Assembly: GCA_963808135.1 (NCBI GenBank)
Contig: CAWEFA010000046.1
Span: forward strand, 1 to 17,871
Direction: 5' to 3'
Origin: CAWEFA01 sp963808135
Lineage (GTDB): Bacteria > Bacteroidota > Bacteroidia > Bacteroidales > DTGW01
DNA length: 17,871 bases
Shown here: positions 1 to 7,826 of the stretch, piece after piece
How positions within the stretch are numbered: position 1 is the stretch's first letter
Layout: every line of letters begins with the position of its first letter
Made by a program: the position numbers and the translations under genes
Notes under the pieces: generated by a model
Databases searched by the model: none
The model's input: only the letters and a program-made list of their open reading frames with translations
Told to the model about the DNA's origin: nothing

Positions 1-605
1 TCACCCTTGGCCACATGATCGAGTTTGACGATAGCAACTCAACCGGAACTCGGGTTTCCGGCATTCTGCGCCTGCAAGATTCTTCTGTGTTTCAAAGCTC
101 CATATTCGATCGGTCAATATTGTCAGTTCGGTCTGAGCGGCTGGGACAGCGCTTCCGCACGATTTGCTATGGCCGGGTCAGCGAATGCCGGCAGTGGCTC
201 CTGGAGCACCGCGTGGAACGCTGGCTCCACAACAACACCGGGACCTTAGCCTCCAATCTGACGGGCGGCTCCGGATACCTTCGTTATCAATTCCACAGGC
301 CGGGGAACGGGGACGCTCAACGTCGGCAGCCTATAGGCTGAACGTTGTTCTTTATCCCGTAAGCAGCCATGAAGTAATGATCGCGAGCACTGGCACGATC
401 ACTTCTGGCAACCCGCTGTTAAGTGGCAAAGCGATTCTTTCGCCGGGCCCCTTCAACTTCCAATCGCTGCAGAACAATCACATGTTTCACATTGCCGGGC
501 TTGCAGCGACTCAAACTTCAGCCCCAGCGTCGGTATATTGACCTTCGATGGTGTCGGTGGACTTTCCGGTACGGAATACGAAAATCAGGCAGGCACCCTA
601 GGTGA
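1..605 (+). CDS. Partial, frame-broken secreted repeat protein (Acidobacteriota-like)
   Basis: No single frame stays open, but stitching plus-strand frames together gives a continuous protein: IEFDDSNSTGTRVSG, then FGLSGWDSASARFAMAGSAN, LASNLTGGSG, STGRGTGTLNVGS, SSHEVMIASTGTITSGNPLL, HMFHIAGLA and VGILTFDGVGGLSGTEYENQ. FGLSGWDSASARFAMAGS and HMFHIAGLA..FSPSVGILTFDG occupy equivalent places in two successive repeat units, each going from a NYVF-like strand to an FDG(V/A)G.LSG strand and then a GTL segment. From memory this resembles large secreted beta-rich repeat proteins common in Acidobacteriota; I cannot name a family or function. Both ends are missing: the 5' end runs off the window and the 3' end is lost at a chimeric join near 605. 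At least four frame changes in 600 bases suggest read errors rather than natural decay. Confidence 0.55.
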
Positions 606-615
606 CCAGAAAATA
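598..615. other. Left chimeric junction
   Basis: Base composition, codon use and protein content change abruptly here. Up to about 605 the sequence is GC-rich and encodes the NQAGTLG end of a repeat unit. From about 610 it is AT-rich and encodes the C-terminal part of a YdcF/DUF218 protein in the same frame by chance. The YdcF gene has no N-terminal half in the window. The exact base cannot be fixed by eye. Confidence 0.75.
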
Positions 616-852
616 ATTGGCACTCAAAATGAAATAATCTTATTTACTTCTGCTTTTCATATGCGCAGGGCTTCAGCCTGTTTTCGTCACGAAGGATTTA
701 AAATAAAATGTTTTTCAACTGATCCGTTAGAACTCCCGTTTTTAGGGCCCGATGATTATTTTATCCCAAAAGCCGATCCGTTAATAAAATGGTCGCTAAT
801 TATTAAGGAATGGGTAGGTTATATTTCTTATAAAATAGCTGGATATATTTAA
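608..852 (+). CDS. YdcF family (DUF218) protein, C-terminal fragment
   Basis: About 80 residues beginning KIIGTQNEIILFTSAFHMRR and ending EWVGYISYKIAGYI at a TAA stop. The TSAFHMRRA segment, the following ACF..(E/Q)GF, the late (D)DYFIPKADPL.KW stretch and a C-terminal EW.GY..YK..GYI are typical of YdcF/SanA-like DUF218 envelope proteins, usually single-pass membrane proteins linked to cell-wall or exopolysaccharide metabolism; the precise role is unknown. The N-terminal half, with the membrane segment and first conserved motifs, is absent because the sequence upstream belongs to another organism. The upstream ATG in the same frame at 538 is inside foreign sequence and is not the real start. 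Confidence 0.7.
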
Positions 853-908
853 TTCGGTTATATTTTGAACCAATTTTTCAACTACACTAAAAGTTTTAAA
901 CGATAAAG

Positions 909-997
909 CGGAGAGAGAGGGATTCGAACCCTCGGTCCACCTTACGGCGAACAACGGTTTTCGAGACCGCCCCGATCGACCACTCTGGCATCTCTCC
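909..997 (-). tRNA. tRNA-Ser (anticodon CGA)
   Basis: The reverse strand folds as a class II tRNA of 89 nt without an encoded CCA. The acceptor stem pairs GGAGAGA with TCTCTCC, followed by a G discriminator base. The anticodon loop is CTCGAAA, giving CGA (reads UCG serine codons). A long variable arm, GTTCGCC / GGTGGAC around a GTAA loop, is the serine hallmark, and the T arm is GAGGG-TTCGAAT-CCCTC. It converges with the YdcF fragment, 56 bases away. The CCA end must be added after transcription. Confidence 0.95.
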
Positions 998-1048
998 TTT
1001 TTTTGTTGTACGAAACAAATAACTTTCAACTGAAAAAATTCAGAAGCG

Positions 1049-1056
1049 CAAATTTA
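1049..1056 (-). promoter_or_regulatory. Candidate -7 element for tRNA-Ser
   Basis: The reverse strand reads TAAATTTG, an exact match to the Bacteroidota -7 consensus TAnnTTTG, about 50 bases upstream of the tRNA 5' end. No clear TTG is seen at the expected -33 distance, so the call rests on the -7 box and its position. Confidence 0.35.
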
Positions 1057-1106
1057 TTATTTTTCAGCTAAATTTTTTTTCTTACTTCATTTTTAAATTA
1101 AACCTT

Positions 1107-1598
1107 TCAATATTTCATTTCAAAAATTTCCATATCCTTAATATTGCTTCCATCGATTTTAAACCTCACGGCAGTTCGCACTTTCTGAATTCCAAGTTTG
1201 CCGGCTGCGCCTGGATTGATGTGCAGCAGGTCGAACTTTTTATCGTAAATGATTTTTAAAATATGGGAATGGCCACAAATAAAAAGCTTTGGTGGCTTGG
1301 TTGTCAGGCCTTTTCTAATTTCCGGTTCATAATGTCCCGGATAACCGCCAATATGGGTAATCCAAACGTCAGTGTTTTCGCAGGTAAATCTTTGGTGTTT
1401 GGGATATACAATTCTTACTTCGTGCCCGTCAATATTGCCATACACAGCTTTAAGCGGCTTAAATGCAGCAATTTTATCGGCCGTTTCAATATTGCCTATA
1501 TCGCCGGCATGCCAAATTTCATCGCAGGCTGAAAAAAAATCAAATAGCCTGTTATCAATAAAACAATGTGTGTCGGAAAGAAGGCCGATTTTTGTCAT
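1107..1598 (-). CDS. YfcE/MJ0936-type metallophosphoesterase
   Basis: A 163-residue protein of the calcineurin-like phosphoesterase superfamily. The dimetal ligands are visible in order: D9-x-H11 (SDTH), G32-D33 (HAGDIGN), G54-N55-I56-D57 (the GNxD form of the GNHD/E motif), H82 in ITHIGG, and G109-H110-S111-H112 near the end. Length and motif spacing fit the small cytoplasmic YfcE/MJ0936 phosphodiesterases, which hydrolyse phosphodiester model substrates; physiological substrates are generally unknown. There is no signal peptide. The start at 1598 puts the first beta strand (KIGLLSDTH) at the N-terminus, as expected. A TAGCTTTG box lies 28 bases upstream. It diverges from the pyruvate kinase gene. 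Confidence 0.88.
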   Translation of the reverse strand: MTKIGLLSDTHCFIDNRLFDFFSACDEIWHAGDIGNIETADKIAAFKPLKAVYGNIDGHEVRIVYPKHQRFTCENTDVWITHIGGYPGHYEPEIRKGLTTKPPKLFICGHSHILKIIYDKKFDLLHINPGAAGKLGIQKVRTAVRFKIDGSNIKDMEIFEMKY

Positions 1599-1626
1599 TA
1601 TTCAAAAATTAATTTTAAATCAAATG

Positions 1627-1634
1627 CAAAGCTA
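1627..1634 (-). promoter_or_regulatory. Candidate -7 element for the phosphoesterase gene
   Basis: The reverse strand reads TAGCTTTG, matching TAnnTTTG, and would give a leader of about 20 bases. The nearest upstream TTTG is 25 bases away, a little longer than usual, so the -33 part is uncertain. Confidence 0.4.
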
Positions 1635-1846
1635 TTTATGATTTTCAATTTATAATTTACAAAAAGAAATATTTATTCAGAAAGGAGCATTATAAGCCCT
1701 TTGCATTCAATTATAAAATAATAAAAAATTTATAAAAACGCGAAAAAGAATTTGAGATAGTTACAAAATCTATTATGTCCGGCAAATATTTTCAATCGAA
1801 TAAAAAATTGCGAACTTTGTTGAAAAATTTTATAAATCAATACAGA

Positions 1847-3268
1847 ATGAAAAAAACAAAAATTGTTGCCACAATATCGGATAAAATTTGTGATGTTGCA
1901 TTTTTAAAAAAAATGCATCAGACAGGAATGGATGTGGTTCGGCTGAATACTGCCCATCAACCGCTTGATGAAGCATTGAAAGTGATAAATATAATCAGGC
2001 AGGTTTCCGACCACATTGCAATTTTGGTCGATACAAAAGGCCCTGAAATAAGGGTTACAGGCGCTGATGAAGCAATTAATGTAAAAACTGGCGATATAAT
2101 TAAAATCAAAGGCAATCCCGGCAAGGTAACCGGTAAGGATTGCATTTATGTTTCTTACGATAAATTTGTAAGCGAAATTCCTTTAAACAGCCATATTTTA
2201 ATCGACGATGGCTTACTTGAACTCGGTATTGTTGAAAAGAACGGCGATACCTTAATTTGTAAAGCCAGAAATGATTGGAAAATTGAAGGTCATAAAAGCA
2301 TTAATGTGCCGCAGGCCGATTTTAAGCTGCCTTCGCTAAGCGAAAAAGATAAAGCTTTTGTAAAATTTTGCATTGAAAATGATATCGACTTTATTGCCCA
2401 TTCATTTGTTCGCAACAAAGAGGATGTTAAAGCAATTCAAAATATTTTGGATGAGCATAAAAGCCGGATAAAAATAATTGCTAAAATAGAGAACCAGCAA
2501 GGCGTTGACAATCTCGATGAAATTCTCGACCATGTTTACGGCATAATGGTTGCACGCGGCGACCTTGCAATTGAAATTCCTTATGAAAAAATTCCCGGTA
2601 TCCAGAGAATGATTATACATAAATGTGTTTCCCGGCGTAAACCGGTTATTGTAGCAACGCAAATGCTGCATTCTATGATCAGCAGCCCGCGTCCGACAAG
2701 GGCAGAAGTGAGCGATGTTGCAAATTCCATCTTTAGCAGTACCGATGCTATTATGCTGAGCGGCGAAACTGCTTCCGGGAAATATCCTCTTGAAGCAGTT
2801 AAAACAATGGCCAAAATTGCTAAGGAAGCTGAAAAATCAATCAGCAATATTCATGATGTTCCTTTAGTAGTGCTTACTAACGAAAGGTCTGCATTTCTTA
2901 CTAAAACTGCTGTTGAAGCAGCGATAACTTTAAATGCAAAAGCGATAATCACCGACAGCAATACCGGTCGCTCTGTAAGGAATATGGCAGGTTATCGTGG
3001 GCGCAAGCCTGTATTTGCCCATTGTTATGATATGCGTGTGGTCCGCGAATTGGCGCTTTCATTCGGCATATTTCCGAACTATATTGAAGAAACCAAAAAC
3101 AGCTACGAGTTCGTTCATAAGGCGCTGAAAAGTCATTTAGATAATAATCGTTTGAAGAAAGACGACCTGGTGGTTGTTATGGCAGGAAATTTCGGGAGCA
3201 AATTCGGCGCTTCATTTATCGAAATCAGCCCGGTTGAAAAGCTTATGCACAGGCATGAATTAGGATAA
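1847..3268 (+). CDS. pyk: Pyruvate kinase
   Basis: Transfers phosphate from phosphoenolpyruvate to ADP, giving pyruvate and ATP at the last step of glycolysis; cytoplasmic. Residues 32-37 are RLNTAH (the substrate/K+ motif, RxNFSH in other phyla), 62-69 DTKGPEIR, 121-125 DGLLE, then the catalytic lysine in AKIEN (K213), VARGDLAIEIP (236-246) and ATQML (270-274), followed by RAEVSDVAN and IMLSGETASGKYP. The B domain and the C-terminal domain are complete. I chose the ATG at 1847 (473 residues), which puts KTKIVATI at the N-terminus as in relatives. The frame stays open 24 codons upstream to an ATG at 1775, but that extension is unlike the family, and a promoter-like GAACTTTG at 1812-1819 lies inside it. 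The gene is divergent from the phosphoesterase and followed by a TPR gene 62 bases on. Confidence 0.93.
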   Translation: MKKTKIVATISDKICDVAFLKKMHQTGMDVVRLNTAHQPLDEALKVINIIRQVSDHIAILVDTKGPEIRVTGADEAINVKTGDIIKIKGNPGKVTGKDCIYVSYDKFVSEIPLNSHILIDDGLLELGIVEKNGDTLICKARNDWKIEGHKSINVPQADFKLPSLSEKDKAFVKFCIENDIDFIAHSFVRNKEDVKAIQNILDEHKSRIKIIAKIENQQGVDNLDEILDHVYGIMVARGDLAIEIPYEKIPGIQRMIIHKCVSRRKPVIVATQMLHSMISSPRPTRAEVSDVANSIFSSTDAIMLSGETASGKYPLEAVKTMAKIAKEAEKSISNIHDVPLVVLTNERSAFLTKTAVEAAITLNAKAIITDSNTGRSVRNMAGYRGRKPVFAHCYDMRVVRELALSFGIFPNYIEETKNSYEFVHKALKSHLDNNRLKKDDLVVVMAGNFGSKFGASFIEISPVEKLMHRHELG

Positions 3269-3330
3269 CAGTTGCAAGCACGGCACCGGCAAATAAAACA
3301 ATAATCAAGTAGCTGATAACATTAAAAAAA

Positions 3331-4569
3331 ATGGAAATGCTATTATGCCGCCAAAACATTTTTCTGGTTGGAAGAAAAACTGGTTGGTTGATCTTAATAA
3401 TCGCTATATTCTGTTCATCGCTCAAAGCCCAGCCTTCGGACTATTTAAAAGGCAGGTCCTTTGAAATTAAAAACCAGCCCGATTCGGCAATTTTTTATTA
3501 CAACAAATCTTTGGAAAATGATAATAACAACGCCAAAACATTTTTGGCCAGGGGACGTGCTTGCTATCAAAAGAAAAGTTTTACGGAAGCTATAATTGAT
3601 TATAATAGCGCAAACAAGCTAAACGAGGATATTGCCGATTATGGCCTTGCACAATGTTACGCACAGCAGGGCGATTTAAAACAGTCGCTTGTTTGGTTAA
3701 ACAAACATTTAACATCGAGATATAAGCTGCCGCAGGTTATAATAAGGCTCGATCAGGCATTTTCACGCTATGAAGATAAACCGGAATGGAAAGCTTTTTG
3801 GACAAAAGACTGGTACAACAATTACGACACCCAGGTTGGAGAAGCACGCTTTATGTTAAATAACAAGGATTGGCTGGGCGTTATCAATTACGTTTCCGAT
3901 ATTTTAAAAAGCAATTCACATCATCACGAATTACTTTATTATCGTGCAAAAGCTTTTCATGAAATGGGAAATTTTAATACGGCCATTAACGATTATAACA
4001 AAGCAATTGAAATTTATAAACACAACTTTGAATATTTTGAAGGGCGTGCCGGGTCATACTTAAAAACAAATAAAAATAATGACGCTTTGGCCGATTATAG
4101 CACGGCTATAAATATTGCCCCTGACGAATTTAAACTTTATCCGGAACGGGCAGGAACATACCTTTTACTCGGTCAATACGATTTGGCTAAAGCCGATATG
4201 GATTTATATCTTTCTTTATTTGAAAATGATTCATCCGCCATTTACCTGGCAGGGAAAATTGAACTTGAAAATGGAAGCTATTTCGATGCTTTGATTAATT
4301 TCAACCGTTTGATAAAAAACTATCCTAAAACAGCCAAATACTTTTTATCACGTGCAGAAACATATGAAAAAACAAATTTGATTCCTTATGCTTTAAAAGA
4401 TTTTAATTCATGCTTGTCTTTAGAACCTATGAATATTGTCGCGCTAAGAAAAAGAGGGCAATTATTATTAAGCAATGGCAATAAAAAAGCTGCTTGTAAC
4501 GATTTACAAAAAGCAATGAATGCAGGCGATTTTGAAGCCAATAATTTGTTCCTGGATAATTGCAGATAA
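3331..4569 (+). CDS. Exported tetratricopeptide-repeat protein
   Basis: 412 residues. The N-terminus has a basic stretch (R7, R15, K16), a hydrophobic core WLILIIAIFCSSL and KAQ, which looks like a signal peptide cleaved before residue 35. The rest is a series of TPR-like helix pairs: units such as DSAIFYYNKSLE, TEAIIDYNSANKL, NTAINDYNKAIEI, NDALADYSTAINI, FDALINFNRLIKN and YALKDFNSCLSLEP. The last unit, KKAACNDLQKAMNAGD, with a final cysteine near the C-terminus, is a common ending for Bacteroidota periplasmic Sel1/TPR proteins. Probably a periplasmic scaffold; partner unknown. A second ATG two codons in (3337) is equally possible. The gene converges with the beta-barrel gene at 4635, 65 bases away, with no obvious terminator hairpin between them. 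Confidence 0.85.
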   Translation: MEMLLCRQNIFLVGRKTGWLILIIAIFCSSLKAQPSDYLKGRSFEIKNQPDSAIFYYNKSLENDNNNAKTFLARGRACYQKKSFTEAIIDYNSANKLNEDIADYGLAQCYAQQGDLKQSLVWLNKHLTSRYKLPQVIIRLDQAFSRYEDKPEWKAFWTKDWYNNYDTQVGEARFMLNNKDWLGVINYVSDILKSNSHHHELLYYRAKAFHEMGNFNTAINDYNKAIEIYKHNFEYFEGRAGSYLKTNKNNDALADYSTAINIAPDEFKLYPERAGTYLLLGQYDLAKADMDLYLSLFENDSSAIYLAGKIELENGSYFDALINFNRLIKNYPKTAKYFLSRAETYEKTNLIPYALKDFNSCLSLEPMNIVALRKRGQLLLSNGNKKAACNDLQKAMNAGDFEANNLFLDNCR

Positions 4570-4634
4570 AAAAAGAAGCGTTTAAAAATCAAAAGAGTCT
4601 TGTGTTTTATTTGTTTAAGCTTATTTGGATTTGT

Positions 4635-5792
4635 TTAGAAGTTCAGTTTAATTCTCAAAAAAACCAAATTAATATTTTGAGTTTCTTGTTTAATTTTTAC
4701 ACTGAATAATTGATAATAAAACGATGCATCAAGGTTTTGGGAAAGAGAATAAATAACGGAAGGTCCCAAATAATATCCATTTAGGCCCGGAAACAGCATG
4801 CCTGCTAAATTAATGTTAAGTAGCGGGGTTACCGGATATCCTAACTGCAATACAAAATTATGTTTAAGAATCGACAGGTTTTTAACATTTTGCGGTGCAT
4901 TGTAAAAACTAACTAAGGAAATACTGTCCTTAAAATTTATACCGGATCCACAATATAAATATTCGGCAAGAATGGTAAATGAATTGCTGAATGTATAATC
5001 TGCGGAAATGGATGCCAGAAATTCACCGGTAGTGTCGCTAAAATGTTTAACCGGTTGAAAATAACTCAACTCTCCCCTGAAAGCAACATTCTTTATAGCG
5101 CCTGACCACCCGGCGCCGGCTACATAATCACTGCCATTGAGAACGCCGCCCAAGAACTGGAAATCATATTCGAAAATGTTGAATTTATATAATATTGCCG
5201 AAGTAACTTTTTTATTATTATCCAATTTTGCTGCCAATTCCGTAGACGATACTTCAGAATTAAAGTATTGAAGCCTTAAAGCATCGCTGCCTGGCCGCTC
5301 TACATAATCAAAATCAAAAAAAGAATATGTATTAAAAATATCGTTAGGGTTCCAAACCAATGTTTGTCCCCAGTTAATCCGCTGGCGGCCTAAAGTTATC
5401 CTGAGCTTGTTTTGTTCGTATGCCAGGTTTAGCCTGTCGACATTAATGTTTAGCTTATATGAGTTTCCTGAAACAACATTTTTTGTCAAATCAAACAAGC
5501 CATAATCTTTCCCTATACTAAAAATGCTGTTGGTTATATTTTCGCCAAACAAAAAACGGTTGCGCAACTCAATATCTGCTGTCAATGATTTAACCGGAAT
5601 ATATTTTATATTAATCCTGTTATGGATCAGATTGCTAATTGCCCAGCTTTTTTGAATACTGTCGAACATTACGTTCTGTAAATTTGATATGTATCCCGAC
5701 AAATAAAAATTCTTTTCGGGTTCCTGTGAATTTGAGTATAAGCTGAAATTTATTAAAACCAGTATTATTAAATATCTTAATGTATATTTCAT
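4635..5792 (-). CDS. Outer-membrane beta-barrel protein of the export operon
   Basis: 385 residues from the ATG at 5792, which begins a clear signal peptide (MKYTLRYLIILVLINFSLYS, cleavage near NSQ-E). The mature part alternates polar and hydrophobic residues, with the final residue aromatic (LRIKLNF), as in outer-membrane barrels. GRQRINWGQ (135-143) followed by W-NPNDIFN and RPGSDALR recalls the GRQ..(D)WG....NP.(D/N) segment of DUF1302-like porin proteins; this likeness is from memory. It is the last gene of the minus-strand unit, 19 bases after the ABC ATPase. An open extension to 5861 overlaps the ATPase and lacks a signal peptide, so I rejected that start. Inferred role: outer-membrane exit or acceptor for whatever the ABC machine mobilises. 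Confidence 0.75.
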   Translation of the reverse strand: MKYTLRYLIILVLINFSLYSNSQEPEKNFYLSGYISNLQNVMFDSIQKSWAISNLIHNRINIKYIPVKSLTADIELRNRFLFGENITNSIFSIGKDYGLFDLTKNVVSGNSYKLNINVDRLNLAYEQNKLRITLGRQRINWGQTLVWNPNDIFNTYSFFDFDYVERPGSDALRLQYFNSEVSSTELAAKLDNNKKVTSAILYKFNIFEYDFQFLGGVLNGSDYVAGAGWSGAIKNVAFRGELSYFQPVKHFSDTTGEFLASISADYTFSNSFTILAEYLYCGSGINFKDSISLVSFYNAPQNVKNLSILKHNFVLQLGYPVTPLLNINLAGMLFPGLNGYYLGPSVIYSLSQNLDASFYYQLFSVKIKQETQNINLVFLRIKLNF

Positions 5793-5811
5793 TTTCAAAT
5801 GTTTAAAGAAA

Positions 5812-6513
5812 TCAAACAATCTCTTGAATTTCTTTTCTTTCATCGCTTGCAACTTTGCCATCGACGAGAGTGATAATGCGACGGGCTTTTTTTACAACCC
5901 TTTGGTCGTGTGTTGAAAAAATGAAAGTTATATTTTCATCGCGGTTCAGCTTCTCCATAATATCAAGTAATTTTTCGGCTGATTTGGAGTCGAGGTTGGC
6001 AGTAGGCTCATCGGCAAGAACAAATTTGGGACGCGAAGCAAGCGCGCGTGCAACCGCAACACGTTGTTGCTGGCCGCCGGAAAGTTTCCCGGGACGGCTA
6101 TTTATTCTATCGTCAAGTCCGACCGCATTAAGTAGTTCGGTGCTTCTTTTGGAACGTTCTTCTTTCGAACGGTTTTGCAGGAACATGATAAACTCAACAT
6201 TTTCACGCGCTGTAAGAACCGGTATCAGGTTGTACGACTGAAATACAAAACCGATGTTTCGCATTCGGAAATCAATTAATTTCGAGCTTTTTAACGCCCC
6301 AATGTTAATGTTGTCTATTAATATTTCCCCTGATGTAGGATAATCGATACCGCCGATCATGTTCAGAAAGGTTGTTTTCCCCGATCCTGATGGACCAACA
6401 ACTGCAGTAAATTCGCCCTGTTCAAACGAAATATCCAGGTTTTCCAAAGCAACAACTTCGTTGCCATTTTCACGGTAAACCTTTGTCAATTCTTTTGTTT
6501 CAATTATTTTCAT
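5812..6513 (-). CDS. ABC transporter ATP-binding protein, LolD/MacB type
   Basis: 233 residues with a complete nucleotide-binding domain: Walker A GPSGSGKT (40-47), Q-loop Q92 in GFVFQSYNLIP, signature LSGGQ (144-148) followed by QQRVAVARAL, Walker B FVLADEP (164-170, catalytic E169), D-loop NLD (173-175) and H-loop H202 in STHD. The 'FQSYNLIP.LTARENVE' segment marks the LolD/MacB/FtsE subfamily, which works mechanically on periplasmic substrates instead of translocating across the inner membrane. It starts 4 bases after the stop of the second FtsX-type permease and precedes the barrel gene, so it most likely powers the two adjacent permeases as a heterodimer. Confidence 0.93.
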   Translation of the reverse strand: MKIIETKELTKVYRENGNEVVALENLDISFEQGEFTAVVGPSGSGKTTFLNMIGGIDYPTSGEILIDNINIGALKSSKLIDFRMRNIGFVFQSYNLIPVLTARENVEFIMFLQNRSKEERSKRSTELLNAVGLDDRINSRPGKLSGGQQQRVAVARALASRPKFVLADEPTANLDSKSAEKLLDIMEKLNRDENITFIFSTHDQRVVKKARRIITLVDGKVASDERKEIQEIV

Positions 6514-6517
6514 AAAA

Positions 6518-7741
6518 TCAAAGTTTTCTAATCGCTTCCGATGGATTCAGTTTTAATGCTTTCCGTGCCGGGACAATGGAAGAAATAATCCCGGCAATTA
6601 TCACCATGATAACAATACGAAAATATGCAGAAGTTTCAAGAAACGGGTACACCATTGAACTAAAGCCAAATCCTGACATCCCCGAAGCAAACCTTGAAAG
6701 ATCAATGCCGAATTTTTCAAAGAAATTTACTATAGCAAATGAAAGAACAAGCCCGACAAAAGAGCCGGTAAGCATGAGCAAAATAGTTTCGAGCATAATC
6801 ATTGAAAATATTTTGGTTTTATTCATTCCAATAGCCATAAGCATGCCTATTTCACGTACCCTTTCCATAACAGCCATAAGCATGGTGTTGATAATGCCGA
6901 AACTTAGCGCCAGGAAAATAATAGACATAAAAATATAGAGCATGTAATCCATTACACCGGTTAACAGTCCAAGTTCGGGCATAATTTCAATCCACGGTTC
7001 TATACTTAGTTTGTCGCTGTTGAATTTCTTTTTTAATGAAGCAACCAGCGTTTCACTTTCATTATCGTTATAAACTGAAATGGCAATTTCGTGGGCAGTT
7101 TGCGAACCGAATCCTATAATTGTTGCTAAATCTGATTTTCGAACGTAGGCATTGTGCCCGTCAAAAGTAGAGTTGCTTGTTTTATAAATACCGATAACTT
7201 TAAAAGCAGCATTGGTAATATCTCCCGATGCCGACTGCATGGTTACCACAACTTTTGAACGCATTTTTATTTTCAGTTTTCGGGCCAGTTTTTCGCCGAT
7301 TACAATTCCATTTTTCCTGGTATCGGCGAAATAATTTCCTGTCTGAATGTATTTATAAATGCCTGTAACTTTCTTTTCCTTTTCAGGATCAATTCCGTTG
7401 AGCATAATCCCTTCGCCGCAATTGGCGGAATTAATCATTGTTACCGATTTTAATCTTAAGCTGTAAGCTTTTATTTTTCGACAGGTATCTAAAACAGAAG
7501 TCAGTTTCTGTATATTAAAAATAGTATCATTTAATTCCTTGTTACTTTGAAAATGGGAATTGTGGATTTGAATGTTTGAAACTTCATTTCCTATGGCCAT
7601 TTCAAGACGCTGATAAATCAACCCATTCATAAAAGCAATAATCCCAACACCACCAATAACACCAAACACAATGGCAAAAATGATGATGAGGCTGCGCGTT
7701 TTGTTCCGCCAAATATTTTTCCACGATAATGAAAGCAACAT
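6518..7741 (-). CDS. FtsX/LolE-family ABC permease (second subunit)
   Basis: 407 residues with the MacB/LolC/LolE layout. An N-terminal LSWKNIWRNKTRS amphipathic start leads into TM1 (about 16-38). A periplasmic core domain of about 220 residues follows (MLNGIDPEKE.. , NGIVIGEKLARKLK.. , VIGIYKTSNSTFD). The FtsX domain has three more TMs (about 265-288, 312-335, 375-395), with the cytoplasmic MERVREIGMLMAIGMNKTKI coupling segment between the second and third TM. It ends with VPARKALKLNPSEAIRKL, the usual FtsX-family tail. Homologous to the neighbouring permease but divergent, as in LolC/LolE heterodimers. An 85-base gap to the previous permease carries one GTTG-rich repeat whose edge overlaps the start codon. 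No Shine-Dalgarno site. Confidence 0.9.
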   Translation of the reverse strand: MLLSLSWKNIWRNKTRSLIIIFAIVFGVIGGVGIIAFMNGLIYQRLEMAIGNEVSNIQIHNSHFQSNKELNDTIFNIQKLTSVLDTCRKIKAYSLRLKSVTMINSANCGEGIMLNGIDPEKEKKVTGIYKYIQTGNYFADTRKNGIVIGEKLARKLKIKMRSKVVVTMQSASGDITNAAFKVIGIYKTSNSTFDGHNAYVRKSDLATIIGFGSQTAHEIAISVYNDNESETLVASLKKKFNSDKLSIEPWIEIMPELGLLTGVMDYMLYIFMSIIFLALSFGIINTMLMAVMERVREIGMLMAIGMNKTKIFSMIMLETILLMLTGSFVGLVLSFAIVNFFEKFGIDLSRFASGMSGFGFSSMVYPFLETSAYFRIVIMVIIAGIISSIVPARKALKLNPSEAIRKL

Positions 7742-7771
7742 AGTTGTTGGTTGTTAGATGTTAGTTGTTAG
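7740..7771. repeat. GTTG-rich 32-bp repeat, copy 1
   Basis: Begins ATAGTTGTTGGTTGTT and continues as TTGTTAG-type units. Its first 16 bases are identical to copy 3 (read on the reverse strand) and differ at one position from copy 2. It has the same orientation as copy 2, and its first two bases are part of the start codon of the downstream permease. Confidence 0.7.
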
Positions 7772-7826
7772 TTCACTGATTTCAACCTTACTCATTTGTA
7801 ATTTGTCATCAGTAATTAGTAATTAT

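Noticed and set aside
538..852. Single 104-codon plus-strand protein
   Set aside because: Its first 24 codons are the end of the left-flank repeat protein; only the part from about 608 belongs to YdcF.
796..1029. Minus-strand open frame of 77 codons
   Set aside because: It runs through the tRNA-Ser; the CQSGRSGRSRKPLFAV string is the usual spurious translation of a serine tRNA.
5793..5861. Longer start for the beta-barrel gene at 5861
   Set aside because: It overlaps the ATPase gene and buries the signal peptide; the ATG at 5792 begins a proper signal sequence.
7740..7826. CRISPR-like array suggested by repeated TTGTTAG units
   Set aside because: Units are short, imperfect and contiguous with no spacers; no cas genes are present.
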